From Streptomyces sp. BA2 (GTDB lineage Bacteria; Actinomycetota; Actinomycetes; Streptomycetales; Streptomycetaceae), in assembly GCF_009769735.1 (NCBI RefSeq), contig NZ_WSRO01000002.1, positions 4,724,001 to 4,788,000 of the forward strand: a DNA stretch of 64,000 nt, in the 5' to 3' direction. Position 1 is the first letter of the stretch. Each line of letters starts with the position of its first letter. Position numbers and translations under genes: made by a program. The notes under the pieces are model-generated. The model worked only from the letters and a program-made list of their open reading frames with translations. It had not been told where the DNA came from and made no database searches. Shown here piece after piece: positions 49,393 to 58,694 of the stretch.

Positions 49393-50043
49393 ATGCGCAA
49401 GAAAAAGCTGCTCGCCGCCGCCATGCTGGCCGCGGCCACCCTCACCCTGTCCGCCTGCGGCGGCGGTGACGACGGCAAGAAGCCCGTCGCGGACGTCTCC
49501 GTCGAGTCCAACGGCGACAAGGCCGCGACCATCCTCGACAAGCCCTTCGAGAAGCCGGACCTCGTCCTCAAGGACACGCACGGCAAGAAGTACGACCTGC
49601 GCGCCGAGACCAAGGGCAAGCCGACGCTCATCTACTTCGGCTACACCAACTGCCCGGACGTCTGCCCCCTGACGATGAGCAACATCGCCGTCGCCAAGAA
49701 GCAGCTGCCCAAGGCCGAACAGGACAAGCTCCAGGTCGTCTTCGTCACCACGGACCCCGAGCGCGACACACCCGAGGCCCTCGGTAAGTGGCTCAAGGCC
49801 CAGGACACCGACTTCATCGGTCTGACCGGTGACTTCGACACCATCCAGGGCAGCGCCCGCACCCTCGGCATCAGCATCGAGCCCTCCAAGAAGGAGAAGG
49901 GCAAGGTCGTCTCGATGCACGGCACGCAGGTCATCGCGTTCTCGCCGAAGACCGACGCCGGGTACGTCCTGTACGGCGAGGACACCACGGTGGACGACTA
50001 CACCAAGGACCTCCCCAAGATCGTCAAGGGAGCGACCCCGTGA
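49393..50043 (+). CDS. sco: Sco (SCO1/SenC/PrrC) lipoprotein copper chaperone
   Basis: 216 residues. A lipoprotein signal peptide (MRKKKLLAAAMLAAATLTLS with lipobox LSAC at ~21-24) leads to a thioredoxin fold with the copper motif CPDVC (YTNCPDVCPLT, ~94) and the third ligand His in SMHGTQV (~176). It metallates the CuA site of cytochrome oxidase and, in S. lividans, takes part in copper delivery linked to morphological development. ATG 49393. Its stop overlaps the next gene by GTGA (50040-50043). Confidence 0.92.
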   Translation: MRKKKLLAAAMLAAATLTLSACGGGDDGKKPVADVSVESNGDKAATILDKPFEKPDLVLKDTHGKKYDLRAETKGKPTLIYFGYTNCPDVCPLTMSNIAVAKKQLPKAEQDKLQVVFVTTDPERDTPEALGKWLKAQDTDFIGLTGDFDTIQGSARTLGISIEPSKKEKGKVVSMHGTQVIAFSPKTDAGYVLYGEDTTVDDYTKDLPKIVKGATP

Positions 50044-50531
50044 ACCGCCGCACTCTCATCGGCGGCGCCATCGCACTGACGGCGGGGCTCGCCCTCGCGG
50101 GCTGCTCCGACGCGTCCGCCGACAAGGACGGCGGCGCGGCATCGGACAAGCCCGAGCTCAAGGTCGCCGGCGCCTTCATGCCCGAGCCTGCCATGGACAC
50201 CATGGCCTCCGGGTTCTTCACCGTCACGAACAAGGGCGGCGCCGACAAGCTCACCTCGGTGACCAGCTCCCTCGCCAAGAAGGTCACGTTGCACAGCACC
50301 AAGGGCAACGCGATGAAGGAGCAGAAGTCGTTCGACGTACCCGCGAACGGCGAGCTCGACTTCGCGCGGGGCGCCAACCACCTCATGTTCGAGGAGCTCA
50401 AGCACAAACCGAAGCAGGGCGACAAGGTCGCGGTGACGCTGCACTTCGAGAAGTCGGACCCCATCGACATTGAGGTCCCGGTGAAGGCCGCCACGTACAA
50501 CCCCAAGCCCGGCAAGCACGCGTCGCACTGA
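50040..50531 (+). CDS. ecuC: PCuAC-family extracytoplasmic copper chaperone (ECuC-like)
   Basis: 163 residues. A lipoprotein signal (MNRRTLIGGAIALTAGLALA with GC-S lipobox) leads to a DUF461/PCuAC cupredoxin-like domain with Met/His ligands: FMPEPAMDTMASGF, VTLHSTKGNAM and GANHLMFEEL, i.e. the H(x)nM...H-x-M copper site. In S. lividans the Sco-ECuC pair hands Cu(I) on to target proteins. GTG start is coupled to sco by GTGA. Confidence 0.88.
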   Translation: MNRRTLIGGAIALTAGLALAGCSDASADKDGGAASDKPELKVAGAFMPEPAMDTMASGFFTVTNKGGADKLTSVTSSLAKKVTLHSTKGNAMKEQKSFDVPANGELDFARGANHLMFEELKHKPKQGDKVAVTLHFEKSDPIDIEVPVKAATYNPKPGKHASH

Positions 50532-50545
50532 GGGACTGATCGCTG

Positions 50546-52537
50546 ATGCAGACCATCGCTCCCCGCTGTGGAGCTCGCTCCGGGGCCGCCGCCCGCTTCG
50601 GGATAACCCCCGGCGTCGGACGGCTCCTGCTCGTCGTCGCCGTCTTCCTCGGCGCCCTGCTGGCCACGGCGGCCCCCGCCTCCGCCCATGCCGCGCTGAC
50701 GGGCAGCGACCCCAAGCAGGGGGCGGTGGTCGACACGGCGCCCGCCCGCGTCTCACTGACCTTCTCCGAGAAGGTCGCCATGTCCGACGGTTCCGTACGG
50801 GTGCTCGACCCGGCCGGCAAGCGCGTCGACACTGGCAAGACCAGTGACCTCGGGGCCAACACGTACGGCGTGAAGCTGCACAAGGGGCTGCCCGACGGCA
50901 CCTTCACCGTCGCCTACCAAGTCGTCTCCGCCGACAGCCACCCCATCTCCGGGGCCTTCACCTTCTCCGTGGGCGCGCCCTCCGACACGAAGGTCGCGCT
51001 GCCGGACCAGGAGGTGGGCGGCGGATTCGTCGGCGGGCTCTACGGCTTCGCGCGCTACCTCTCGTACGCCGGGTTCATCCTCGTCGTCGGCGGGGCGGCC
51101 TTCGTGCTCGGCTGCTGGCCGCGTGGCGCCGGCGTGCGCCCCGTGCAGCGCCTCGTGGTGTCCGGCTGGGTCACGCTCACCGCGTCCACCCTCGTGATGC
51201 TGCTGCTCCGCGCGCCCTACACCGGGTCGGGGAAGATCGCCGACGCCTTCGACATGGCCAAGCTCGGCGACGTGCTCCAGACGAAGACGGGAGCCGCGCT
51301 GGTCTCACGGCTGCTGCTCCTCGCCGCCGCCGCGCTCTTCATCGCCGTCCTCTTCGGTGCGTACGAAAAGCGAACCGACCCCAAGGAGCGCAGGGACCTC
51401 ACCTTCGGGCTCGCGATCGGCGGAGGCGTCGTCGCCGTCGGGCTCGGCGCGACCTGGGCCATGGCCGAGCACGCCTCGACCGGCATCCAGGCCGGGATCG
51501 CGATGCCCGTGGACGTCGTGCATCTGCTCGCTGTCGCCGCCTGGCTCGGCGGGCTAGCGGCGCTCGTCGTCGCCCTCTACTTCGCGCCGTCGGTCGAGGC
51601 AGGGGCGGTGCGGCGCTTCTCGCGCGTGGCGTTCAGCAGCGTCGTCGCCCTGGCCGCGACCGGGCTCTACCAGTCGTGGCGGCAGGTCGGCTCGTGGTCG
51701 GCCCTCACCGGTACGTGGTACGGACAGCTGCTCCTCATCAAGGTCGGCCTGGTGGTCGTCCTCGTCGGCGTCGCCTGGATCTCCCGGCGCTGGACGGCGC
51801 GGATCGCGGGCCAGGCGGGCGACGTGGCGCCGGAGGCCGCGGCGGCGGCCGTCGTCGAGCAGCGTGCGGAGAAGCACGCGGAGAAGCACGCGGAGAAGCA
51901 CGCGGCGGCCAAGCGTGTGGAGAAGAAGCCGGTGACGGTGGCCGCCGGGGGCACGGGAGAGGACTCCAAGCGCTCGGCCCAACTCGCCCGCCAGCAGGCC
52001 GCCATGACCACCGCCCGCGAGAAGCGGATCCGCGACGCCGACCCGAACCGGTCCGGCCTGCGGCGCTCCGTGCTCGCCGAGGCGGGCGTCGCCGTCGTCC
52101 TGCTCGCCGTCACCACGGTCCTCACCTCCACCGAGCCCGGACGCACGGAGGAGGAAGCCGCGGCTTCGAAGACGGCAGCCGCCGCACAGCGGTCAGGTCC
52201 GCTCACCCTCAAGATCCCCTTCGACACGGGCTCCGACGACGGCAAGGGCACCGTGCAGCTCGACCTGGACCCGGGCCGCACCGGCAGCAACGAGATGCAC
52301 ATCTTCGTGAAGCGCCCGAACGGCAGCGCCTTCGACATCCCCGAGGTGAAGGTCTCCTTCACCCTCAAGTCGAAGGATGTCGGCCCGCTGCCCGTCGCCC
52401 CCGACCGCATCGCCACCGGACACTGGAGCTCGAGCGGGGTGCAGATTCCGATGGCGGGCAAGTGGAAGATCGCGGTGACCGTGCGGACCTCCGACATCGA
52501 CCAAGTGACCGTGAACAAGAACGCGCAGATCGGCTGA
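50546..52537 (+). CDS. CopC-CopD fusion copper transporter (YcnJ-like)
   Basis: 663 residues. A signal peptide is followed by a CopC domain with mature N-terminal HAALTGSDPKQGAVVDTAPA (Cu-binding His) and ADSHPISGAFTFSVG. A CopD membrane domain of ~8 helices (~160-420) contains TWAMAEHASTGIQAGIAMPV and VHLLAVAAWLGGLAALVVAL. An unusual charged linker has AEKHAEKHAEKHAAAKR repeats (~430-450), then an extra membrane helix (~510) and a C-terminal YtkA-like domain (~545-660). Likely a copper importer. ATG 50546, 14 bases after ecuC. Confidence 0.9.
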   Translation: MQTIAPRCGARSGAAARFGITPGVGRLLLVVAVFLGALLATAAPASAHAALTGSDPKQGAVVDTAPARVSLTFSEKVAMSDGSVRVLDPAGKRVDTGKTSDLGANTYGVKLHKGLPDGTFTVAYQVVSADSHPISGAFTFSVGAPSDTKVALPDQEVGGGFVGGLYGFARYLSYAGFILVVGGAAFVLGCWPRGAGVRPVQRLVVSGWVTLTASTLVMLLLRAPYTGSGKIADAFDMAKLGDVLQTKTGAALVSRLLLLAAAALFIAVLFGAYEKRTDPKERRDLTFGLAIGGGVVAVGLGATWAMAEHASTGIQAGIAMPVDVVHLLAVAAWLGGLAALVVALYFAPSVEAGAVRRFSRVAFSSVVALAATGLYQSWRQVGSWSALTGTWYGQLLLIKVGLVVVLVGVAWISRRWTARIAGQAGDVAPEAAAAAVVEQRAEKHAEKHAEKHAAAKRVEKKPVTVAAGGTGEDSKRSAQLARQQAAMTTAREKRIRDADPNRSGLRRSVLAEAGVAVVLLAVTTVLTSTEPGRTEEEAAASKTAAAAQRSGPLTLKIPFDTGSDDGKGTVQLDLDPGRTGSNEMHIFVKRPNGSAFDIPEVKVSFTLKSKDVGPLPVAPDRIATGHWSSSGVQIPMAGKWKIAVTVRTSDIDQVTVNKNAQIG

Positions 52538-52548
52538 ACGGAACCACC

Positions 52549-53781
52549 ATGGCGGACAACGGGATTTCGAGGCGGCGGCTGCTCGGCACCGCCGGCGCCA
52601 CCGGTCTCGCGCTCGGCGCGGCGGGCGGTGCGGCCGGGTACGCCGCGGCTCCCTCGGACACCCCCGAGAAGGCGGCGTCGCTGGCGTCCCTTGGCGCGGA
52701 CACGGTCATGTTTCACGGGAAACATCAGCCGGGCATCACCACGCCCGTCCAGTCCCGCGGCCATCTGATCGCCTTCGACCTGTCGGCGGGCGCGGGCCGC
52801 AAGGAGGCGGCCGCCCTGCTGCGCCGCTGGTCGGCGACGGCCGAGCGGCTGATGGCGGGCAAGGCCGCGGCGGGGGAGGACACGGATGTCGCCCGCGACG
52901 CGGGCCCGTCGTCCCTGACCGTCACCTTCGGGTTCGGCCACAGCTTCTTCGGGCGCACCGGCCTGGAGAAGCAGCGCCCGTCGGCGCTCGACCCGCTGCC
53001 GGACTTCTCCTCCGACCACCTCGACAAGGCGCGCAGCGACGGCGACCTGTGGGTGCAGGTCGGGGCGAACGACCCGCTCGTCGCGTTCCACGCGCTGCGC
53101 GCGCTCCAGAAGGAGGCGGGGGACGCGGCGCGGGTGCGCTGGCAGATGAACGGCTTCAACCGCTCGCCAGGCGCGACCGCGCACCCCATGACGACCCGCA
53201 ACCTGATGGGTCAGATCGACGGCACGAACAACCCGAAGCCGTCGGAGGACGACTTCGAACGGCGGATCTACGTGCCCGCCACGGGGGACCCGTCGTGGAT
53301 GGCAGGCGGCTCGTATGTCGTCGTACGCCGCATCCGGATGCTCCTCGACGACTGGGAGAAGCTCGGTCTCAAGGACCAGGAGGCGGTCATCGGGCGCCAC
53401 AAGTCGGACGGCTCACCGCTGACCGGCGGCTCGGAGACCACCGAGCCGAAGCTGGAGAAGGCAGGCGCGGACGGCAAGTACGTCATCGCCCTCAATGCCC
53501 ACGCCCGCATCACCCGGCCCGACCAGAACGGCGGCTCCGCGATGCTGCGCCGCCCGTTCTCGTACCACGACGGCTTCGACAAGGGCGGGGAGCCGGACGC
53601 GGGCCTGCTCTTCGTGTGCTGGCAGGCCGACCCGCTGCGCGGCTTCGTGCCGGTGCAGCGCAAGCTCGACCGCGGGGACGCGCTGTCGGAGTTCATCCGG
53701 CACGAGGCGAGCGGGCTCTTCGCGGTGCCGGGCGGGGCCGCGAAGGGCGAGTACGTGGGGCAGCGGCTGCTGGAGGGGTAG
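52549..53781 (+). CDS. dtpA: DyP-type heme peroxidase DtpA (Tat-exported)
   Basis: 410 residues. A twin-arginine signal (SRRRLLGTAGATGLALGAAG) is followed by two ferredoxin-like halves. The catalytic GxxDG motif reads MGQIDGTNN (~residue 225, distal Asp), the proximal heme His lies in IALNAHARITRP and the distal Arg in AMLRRPFSYHDG. In S. lividans DtpA is a Tat substrate needed for maturation of the copper oxidase GlxA and copper-dependent development, and is encoded with sco/ecuC as here. ATG 52549, 11 bases after the CopCD stop. Confidence 0.92.
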   Translation: MADNGISRRRLLGTAGATGLALGAAGGAAGYAAAPSDTPEKAASLASLGADTVMFHGKHQPGITTPVQSRGHLIAFDLSAGAGRKEAAALLRRWSATAERLMAGKAAAGEDTDVARDAGPSSLTVTFGFGHSFFGRTGLEKQRPSALDPLPDFSSDHLDKARSDGDLWVQVGANDPLVAFHALRALQKEAGDAARVRWQMNGFNRSPGATAHPMTTRNLMGQIDGTNNPKPSEDDFERRIYVPATGDPSWMAGGSYVVVRRIRMLLDDWEKLGLKDQEAVIGRHKSDGSPLTGGSETTEPKLEKAGADGKYVIALNAHARITRPDQNGGSAMLRRPFSYHDGFDKGGEPDAGLLFVCWQADPLRGFVPVQRKLDRGDALSEFIRHEASGLFAVPGGAAKGEYVGQRLLEG

Positions 53782-53871
53782 GGCTGGGTCTCGGTCTCGT
53801 TCGTACGTGGGGCGGGTGCCGCTTCGTGAGACGCGGGAGCCGTGCCGTGGACAGGCCATTAGGGTGACGGT

Positions 53872-54807
53872 ATGTCGGCGATGCGCTACACCTATCTCGG
53901 CCCCGAGGGCACCTTCACCGAGGCCGCCCTCCGTACGCTCCCGGAAGCGGCCACCAGGGAGCTCATCCCGATGGTGTCCGTGCCGGCCGCACTGGACGCG
54001 GTCCGGTCCGGCGACGCGGCGGCCGCGTTGGTGCCGATCGAGAACTCCGTCGAGGGCGGTGTCACGACCACCGTCGACGAGCTCGCCAAGGGCGAGCCGC
54101 TGATGATCTACCGCGAGGTCGTCCTGCCGATCGCCTTCGCGCTGCTCGTACGGCCCGGCACGCAGCTCAAGGACATCAAGACGGTGACCGGCCACCCGGT
54201 GGCCCAGCCCCAGGTCCGCAACTGGCTCGCCGCGAACCTGCCGGACGCCCTGTGGGAATCGGCGGCCTCGAACGCGGACGGCGCGCGCCTGGTCCAGGAG
54301 GGACGCTTCGACGCGGCCTTCGCGGGTGAGTTCGCGGCGGCGACGTACGGCCTTGAGCCGCTGGTCAGCGAGATCCACGACGCGGCGACCGCCGAGACCC
54401 GCTTCGTCCTGGTCGGCCGCCCGGCCCGTCCCGCGGCGCCGACCGGCGCGGACAAGACCTCGGTGGTCATCTGGCTCGGCGACGACCACCCCGGCGCCCT
54501 GCTCGAACTGCTCCAGGAATTCGCCGTACGCGGCGTCAACCTGATGCGGATCGAATCGCGCCCCACCGGTCAGCGCATCGGCGACTACTGCTTCTCCGTG
54601 GACGCCGAGGGCCACATCACGGACCGCCGCGTGGGCGAGGCCCTGATGGGCCTCAAACGGATCTGCCCTCAGGTGCGTTTCCTCGGGTCGTACCCGCGGG
54701 CGGGGGTGGCGCCCGGTGACGTCCGGCCGCTGCGGCCCGGCACGACCGATGGCGAGTTCCTTGCGGCGTCGGACTGGCTGACCCAGTGCCAGGACGGCCG
54801 GTCCTGA
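53872..54807 (+). CDS. pheA: Prephenate dehydratase
   Basis: 311 residues. The catalytic domain (~5-185) has YTYLGPEGTFTEAAL, VPIENSVEGGVTTTVDEL and the ETRFVLVGR (TRF) catalytic motif; the C-terminal ACT domain (~205-285) has GALLELLQEFAVRGVNLMRI and ESRPTGQRIGDYCFSVDAEG for phenylalanine feedback. It converts prephenate to phenylpyruvate in phenylalanine synthesis. ATG 53872 (MSAMRYTYLG) is used; ATG 53881 is possible. No chorismate mutase domain is fused. Confidence 0.95.
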   Translation: MSAMRYTYLGPEGTFTEAALRTLPEAATRELIPMVSVPAALDAVRSGDAAAALVPIENSVEGGVTTTVDELAKGEPLMIYREVVLPIAFALLVRPGTQLKDIKTVTGHPVAQPQVRNWLAANLPDALWESAASNADGARLVQEGRFDAAFAGEFAAATYGLEPLVSEIHDAATAETRFVLVGRPARPAAPTGADKTSVVIWLGDDHPGALLELLQEFAVRGVNLMRIESRPTGQRIGDYCFSVDAEGHITDRRVGEALMGLKRICPQVRFLGSYPRAGVAPGDVRPLRPGTTDGEFLAASDWLTQCQDGRS

Positions 54808-55470
54808 GCGGGAGGCCCGATGAGCCGATCAGCGTGCCGACTGGTCGGGCGAGCGGTCTTACCTGCTGATTTACGTTGTCCACAAAGTTATCCACAGGGC
54901 CCGTTCTTGACCTGGGGACAAGTCGACAACGAAGCACGACATGGTCGACAAATCGGCCCACACCCTGCAAGTGCGTCCACAGTCGCGCACGTCACCCCTC
55001 GTCCACTCTTTTCCATTGATCAACTCTTTGGAGCGAACCATTTCCACTCGAAAGTGGGTGTGAGGGTGGTTTGGGACGGGAATCCTTCGTCGCGCATGCG
55101 GCTTTCGGAACGATCTCTTCCGGCATCCACAGATCTTTCGCACAGCCTGTGGATAACTTTTCGGCAGGGGATATTCCTGTGGACAACCGCGCTCCCAAGT
55201 CCCGCTCCATGCAAGGGGATCAGGTCAATGGGGCGAGTCCCCTCTGCCCCATTTCGGGGAATGACACCCTTTTCATTGACCCGGAAGCAGGGGGGCCGGA
55301 GCGAGATTCGGCAACTGCTCGACAGGTGCGCGGAAGCCGACCGATGGCCGACTGCTGGCTCATTCTCGTCGAGCCTCTTTCGGGAATTCCCATTCCGGCA
55401 AATCGGTCATAACGCTACAGAGTGGATTACCGAGTCGAGAGCCGGAACCGCTCGACGGTAGCCTGGTGGG
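54808..55470. promoter_or_regulatory. 663-bp pheA-serS spacer with a DnaA-box cluster
   Basis: No gene. Two Streptomyces-type DnaA boxes face right (TTGTCCACA 54876-54884; TTATCCACA 54888-54896) and two face left (TGTGGATAA 55148-55156; TGTGGACAA 55178-55186). Near-matches lie at 54913, 54973 and 55124. A CCACT-CGAA-AGTGG hairpin (55044-55057) sits between. The region is clearly more A/T-rich than its flanks. It also carries the serS promoter, which I cannot place precisely. Confidence 0.65.
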
Positions 55471-56760
55471 GTGATTGACCTTCGCCTGCTCCGTGAGGAC
55501 CCCGACCGTGTTCGCGCCTCCCAGCGCGCCCGTGGAGAGGACGTCGCGCTCGTCGACGCCCTGCTCTCCGCCGACGAGCGGCGCAGGTCGTCCGGGCTCC
55601 GCTTCGACGAGCTCCGTTCCGAGCAGAAGGCGCTCGGCAAGCTCATCCCCAAGGCCTCGGGTGACGAGAAGGCCGAGCTCCTGAAGAAGGCCGGCGAGCT
55701 CTCCGCCGCCGTCAAGGCGGCCAACGCCGCCCAGGACGAGGCCGACGAGGAGACCAAGCGCCTCCTTGGCCGGCTGGGCAACCTCGTACACCCGGACGTC
55801 CCGGTCGGCGGCGAGGAGGACTTCGTCGTCCTCGACACCATCGGCACACCGCGCGACTTCGCGGCCGAGGGCTTCGAGCCCAAGGACCACCTGGAGCTCG
55901 GCGAGGCGCTCGGCGCCATCGACGTCGAGCGCGGCGCGAAGGTCTCGGGATCGCGCTTCTACTACCTCACGGGTGTCGGCGCGCTGCTCGAACTGGCCCT
56001 GGTGAACGCGGCGATCGCGCAGGCGACGGAGGCCGGGTTCATCCCGATGCTGACGCCCGCCCTGGTCCGCCCGCGCGCCATGGAGGGCACGGGCTTCCTC
56101 GGCCAGGCCGCCGAGAACGTCTACCACCTGGAGAAGGACGACTACTACCTGGTCGGCACCTCCGAGGTCGCGCTCGCCGGTTACCACATGGACGAGATCA
56201 TCGACGCCGACAAGCTGCCCCTGCGGTACGCGGGCTTCTCGCCCTGCTTCCGCCGCGAGGCCGGCACGTACGGCAAGGACACCCGCGGCATCTTCCGCGT
56301 GCACCAGTTCGACAAGGTCGAGATGTTCTCGTACGTCGACCCGGCGGACGCTACGAGCGAGCACAAGCGCCTCCTGGAGTGGGAGAAGCAGTGGCTGACC
56401 GGCCTCGGCCTGCCGTTCCAGGTCATCGACGTGGCCACGGGTGACCTGGGCTCGTCGGCGTCGCGGAAGTTCGACTGCGAGGCCTGGATCCCGACGCAGG
56501 GCAAGTACCGCGAGCTGACCTCCGCGTCGAACTGCGACACCTTCCAGTCGCGCCGTCTGTCGATCCGGATGCGCGACGAGAGCGACGGCAAGAAGGTGAC
56601 GCAGCCGCTCGCGACGCTGAACGGCACGCTCTGCGCCGTCCCGCGCACGATCGTCGCCCTCCTGGAGAACCACCAGCAGGCCGACGGCTCCGTGTGGGTC
56701 CCCGAGGTGCTGCGTCCGTACCTGGGGGGACGAGAGATCTTGGAGCCCATCAACAAGTGA
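55471..56760 (+). CDS. serS: Seryl-tRNA synthetase
   Basis: 429 residues. The N-terminal coiled-coil arm (~30-105) grips the long variable arm of tRNA-Ser. The class II catalytic core has motif 1 ([17 protein letters not shown]), motif 2 ([20 protein letters not shown]) and motif 3 ([17 protein letters not shown]). It charges all serine tRNAs, three of which lie in this window. GTG 55471 opens [14 protein letters not shown], the family-standard N-terminus. Its stop overlaps the HAD gene by GTGA. Confidence 0.97.
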   Translation: MIDLRLLREDPDRVRASQRARGEDVALVDALLSADERRRSSGLRFDELRSEQKALGKLIPKASGDEKAELLKKAGELSAAVKAANAAQDEADEETKRLLGRLGNLVHPDVPVGGEEDFVVLDTIGTPRDFAAEGFEPKDHLELGEALGAIDVERGAKVSGSRFYYLTGVGALLELALVNAAIAQATEAGFIPMLTPALVRPRAMEGTGFLGQAAENVYHLEKDDYYLVGTSEVALAGYHMDEIIDADKLPLRYAGFSPCFRREAGTYGKDTRGIFRVHQFDKVEMFSYVDPADATSEHKRLLEWEKQWLTGLGLPFQVIDVATGDLGSSASRKFDCEAWIPTQGKYRELTSASNCDTFQSRRLSIRMRDESDGKKVTQPLATLNGTLCAVPRTIVALLENHQQADGSVWVPEVLRPYLGGREILEPINK

Positions 56761-57581
56761 GCCACCCTGCTCCCGCCACGCCGTCCTTCCCGTACAAACT
56801 CGTCGCGACCGACCTCGACGGAACGCTGCTGCGCTCCGACGACACGGTCTCGGCGCGTACGCGCGACGCGCTCACCGCGGCCACCGCGGCGGGCGCCGCG
56901 CACATCATCGTCACCGGCCGTGCCGTGCCCTGGACCCGGCACATCCTCGACGATCTGGGCTACGACGGCCTTGCGGTGTGCGGGCAGGGCGCGCAGGTCT
57001 ACCACGCGGGCGAGCACCGGTTGCTCACATCGGTCACGCTCGACCGGCAGCTGGCCGGCATCGCCCTCGCCAAGATAGAGGCGGAGATCGGCCCGCTGGC
57101 GCTCGCCGCGAGCCGTGACGGCCTCGACGGCGAAGTGATCGTGGGTCCTGGGTACGCGGTGCAGGACGGCCCGCTGCCCGCCGTCCCGTTCACCGATGTC
57201 GCCGAGCTGTGGGCGGCCCCGCTGAACAAGGTGTACGTCCAGCACCCGGGCCTGAGCGACGACGAGCTGGCCTCGGTGGCGCGTCAGGTGGCGGGTGGCC
57301 TGGTCGGCGTGACGATGGCCGGCGAAGGCATCGTCGAGCTGCTCCCCCTCGGTCTCTCCAAGGCGACGGGCCTGTCCCTCGCGGCCCGCCGTCTGGGCGC
57401 GAAGGCCTCGGACACGATCGCCTTCGGCGACATGCCCAACGACATCCCGATGTTCGGCTGGGCGGCACATGGCGTGGCGATGGCCAACGCCCATGAGGAA
57501 CTCAAGACGGTGGCCGACGAGGTGACGACGTCGAACGAGGACGACGGCATCGCGGTGGTGCTCGAGCGGTTCCTGGCCTGA
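56757..57581 (+). CDS. HAD-superfamily phosphatase, Cof subfamily
   Basis: 274 residues: motif [16 protein letters not shown] (nucleophile Asp ~19), motif [13 protein letters not shown], motif III lysine in [13 protein letters not shown], motif [18 protein letters not shown]. Such Cof-type enzymes dephosphorylate sugar phosphates, flavins or nucleotides; the substrate here is unknown. GTG 56757 is translationally coupled to serS (GTGA), an arrangement conserved in streptomycetes. Confidence 0.9.
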   Translation: MSHPAPATPSFPYKLVATDLDGTLLRSDDTVSARTRDALTAATAAGAAHIIVTGRAVPWTRHILDDLGYDGLAVCGQGAQVYHAGEHRLLTSVTLDRQLAGIALAKIEAEIGPLALAASRDGLDGEVIVGPGYAVQDGPLPAVPFTDVAELWAAPLNKVYVQHPGLSDDELASVARQVAGGLVGVTMAGEGIVELLPLGLSKATGLSLAARRLGAKASDTIAFGDMPNDIPMFGWAAHGVAMANAHEELKTVADEVTTSNEDDGIAVVLERFLA

Positions 57582-57637
57582 GGGCCTGAGAGCCTGAGGC
57601 CGCCTGTCGGCGGGCCTCGGCTCAGTGCGACGTCTGG

Positions 57638-57724
<87 letters not shown>

Positions 57725-57963
57725 GGGTGGGCGGCCCGCGCAGCGAAGTGCGCGCTCGAAGCGGCCGCCCCGGGCAACTCCCCCGTGGGCGGGGCTCTAC
57801 GGAGTGAGTAACTACTCCGAAGCCTGCCGCGGGCTGCCCTGCTGGGAACTCGACGGACTACTGATGGACACGTCGGCTCCTCTCCCAGTAAGCGGGCGCC
57901 AGGGTCGTGGCGCGGTGACACAACTACTGTGCCCGCGCCCCGACTTGCCCGCCACTGAATTAA

Positions 57964-58683
57964 TCACTCCTCCCCGGCCAGCGTCAGCGACCGCAGCTTC
58001 TGCCCGGCATACCAGGTGGCCAGGACCGTGACGCCGACAAGGAGCACCGTGGCGACCGGCAGTCCGACGTCCGAGGTGACCAGGTCGCCGCCCGCGGTCT
58101 TCTGTGCGACGGCGAGCGACCACTGCTGGACGCTGAGCGTGCGCGCCCCGGAGACCAGCGTCCCGAAGAGGGCCTCCCACACGAGGGCGTAGACGAGTCC
58201 GAAGACCACCGCGTGCCGGGTGATGGTGCCGAGGAGCAGGAAGAGCGCGGCGTACGCGATGGAGGCGACCAGGGCGGCGATGGTGTACGCCACGGCGATC
58301 TGCTGGCCGTTGCCGTTCAGGATCATGCCCGCGATGAAGGTCGGGATCGCTGAGAACGCCATGGTCACGGCGATGGCGACGGTGAGCTTGGTGACGATGA
58401 TCGTGGGCCGCTTGACCGGCTTGGAGAGGAGATAGACGACGGAGCCGTCGTCGATCTCCGGGCCGATGGCTCCGGTGCCCGCGATGACGCCGATGATCGG
58501 CACCATCGTGGCGAGCGCGAAGCCGCCGAGGAGGTCGGAGGCGACCTGGTCGTCGGCGCCGCTGAATCCGCGGACCGCGGCGGAGATGACGATCAGCAGG
58601 ACGGGCAGGGTGAAGAGGATCAGCGCCCGGCGGCGGCCGAGCAGGGCCCGGTAGGTGAGCCGGGCGACAGTGGGGTCGTACAC
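57964..58683 (-). CDS. ABC transporter permease (ABC-2 type), module 2
   Basis: 239 residues with six membrane segments (ALILFTLPVLLIVISAAVRG, LLGGFALATMVPIIGVIAGT, IAVTMAFSAIPTFIAGMILN, VAYTIAALVASIAYAALFLL, VFGLVYALVWEALFGTLVSG, VATVLLVGVTVLATWYAGQK). GPEIDDGSVVYLLSKPVKRP after helix 2 is typical of ABC-2 permeases. It is the last gene of the four-gene operon and pairs with the ATPase at 58695-59606. Substrate unknown. Confidence 0.85.
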   Translation of the reverse strand: MYDPTVARLTYRALLGRRRALILFTLPVLLIVISAAVRGFSGADDQVASDLLGGFALATMVPIIGVIAGTGAIGPEIDDGSVVYLLSKPVKRPTIIVTKLTVAIAVTMAFSAIPTFIAGMILNGNGQQIAVAYTIAALVASIAYAALFLLLGTITRHAVVFGLVYALVWEALFGTLVSGARTLSVQQWSLAVAQKTAGGDLVTSDVGLPVATVLLVGVTVLATWYAGQKLRSLTLAGEE

Positions 58684-58694
58684 GATGGCTCCCT

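Noticed and set aside
54820..55461. 213-codon frame in the pheA-serS spacer
   Set aside because: Composition and codon use are non-coding, and it covers the DnaA-box cluster.
55190..55470. T-box or other tRNA-sensing leader before serS
   Set aside because: No T-box sequence or specifier hairpin could be read; the spacer's structure is dominated by DnaA-like sites.
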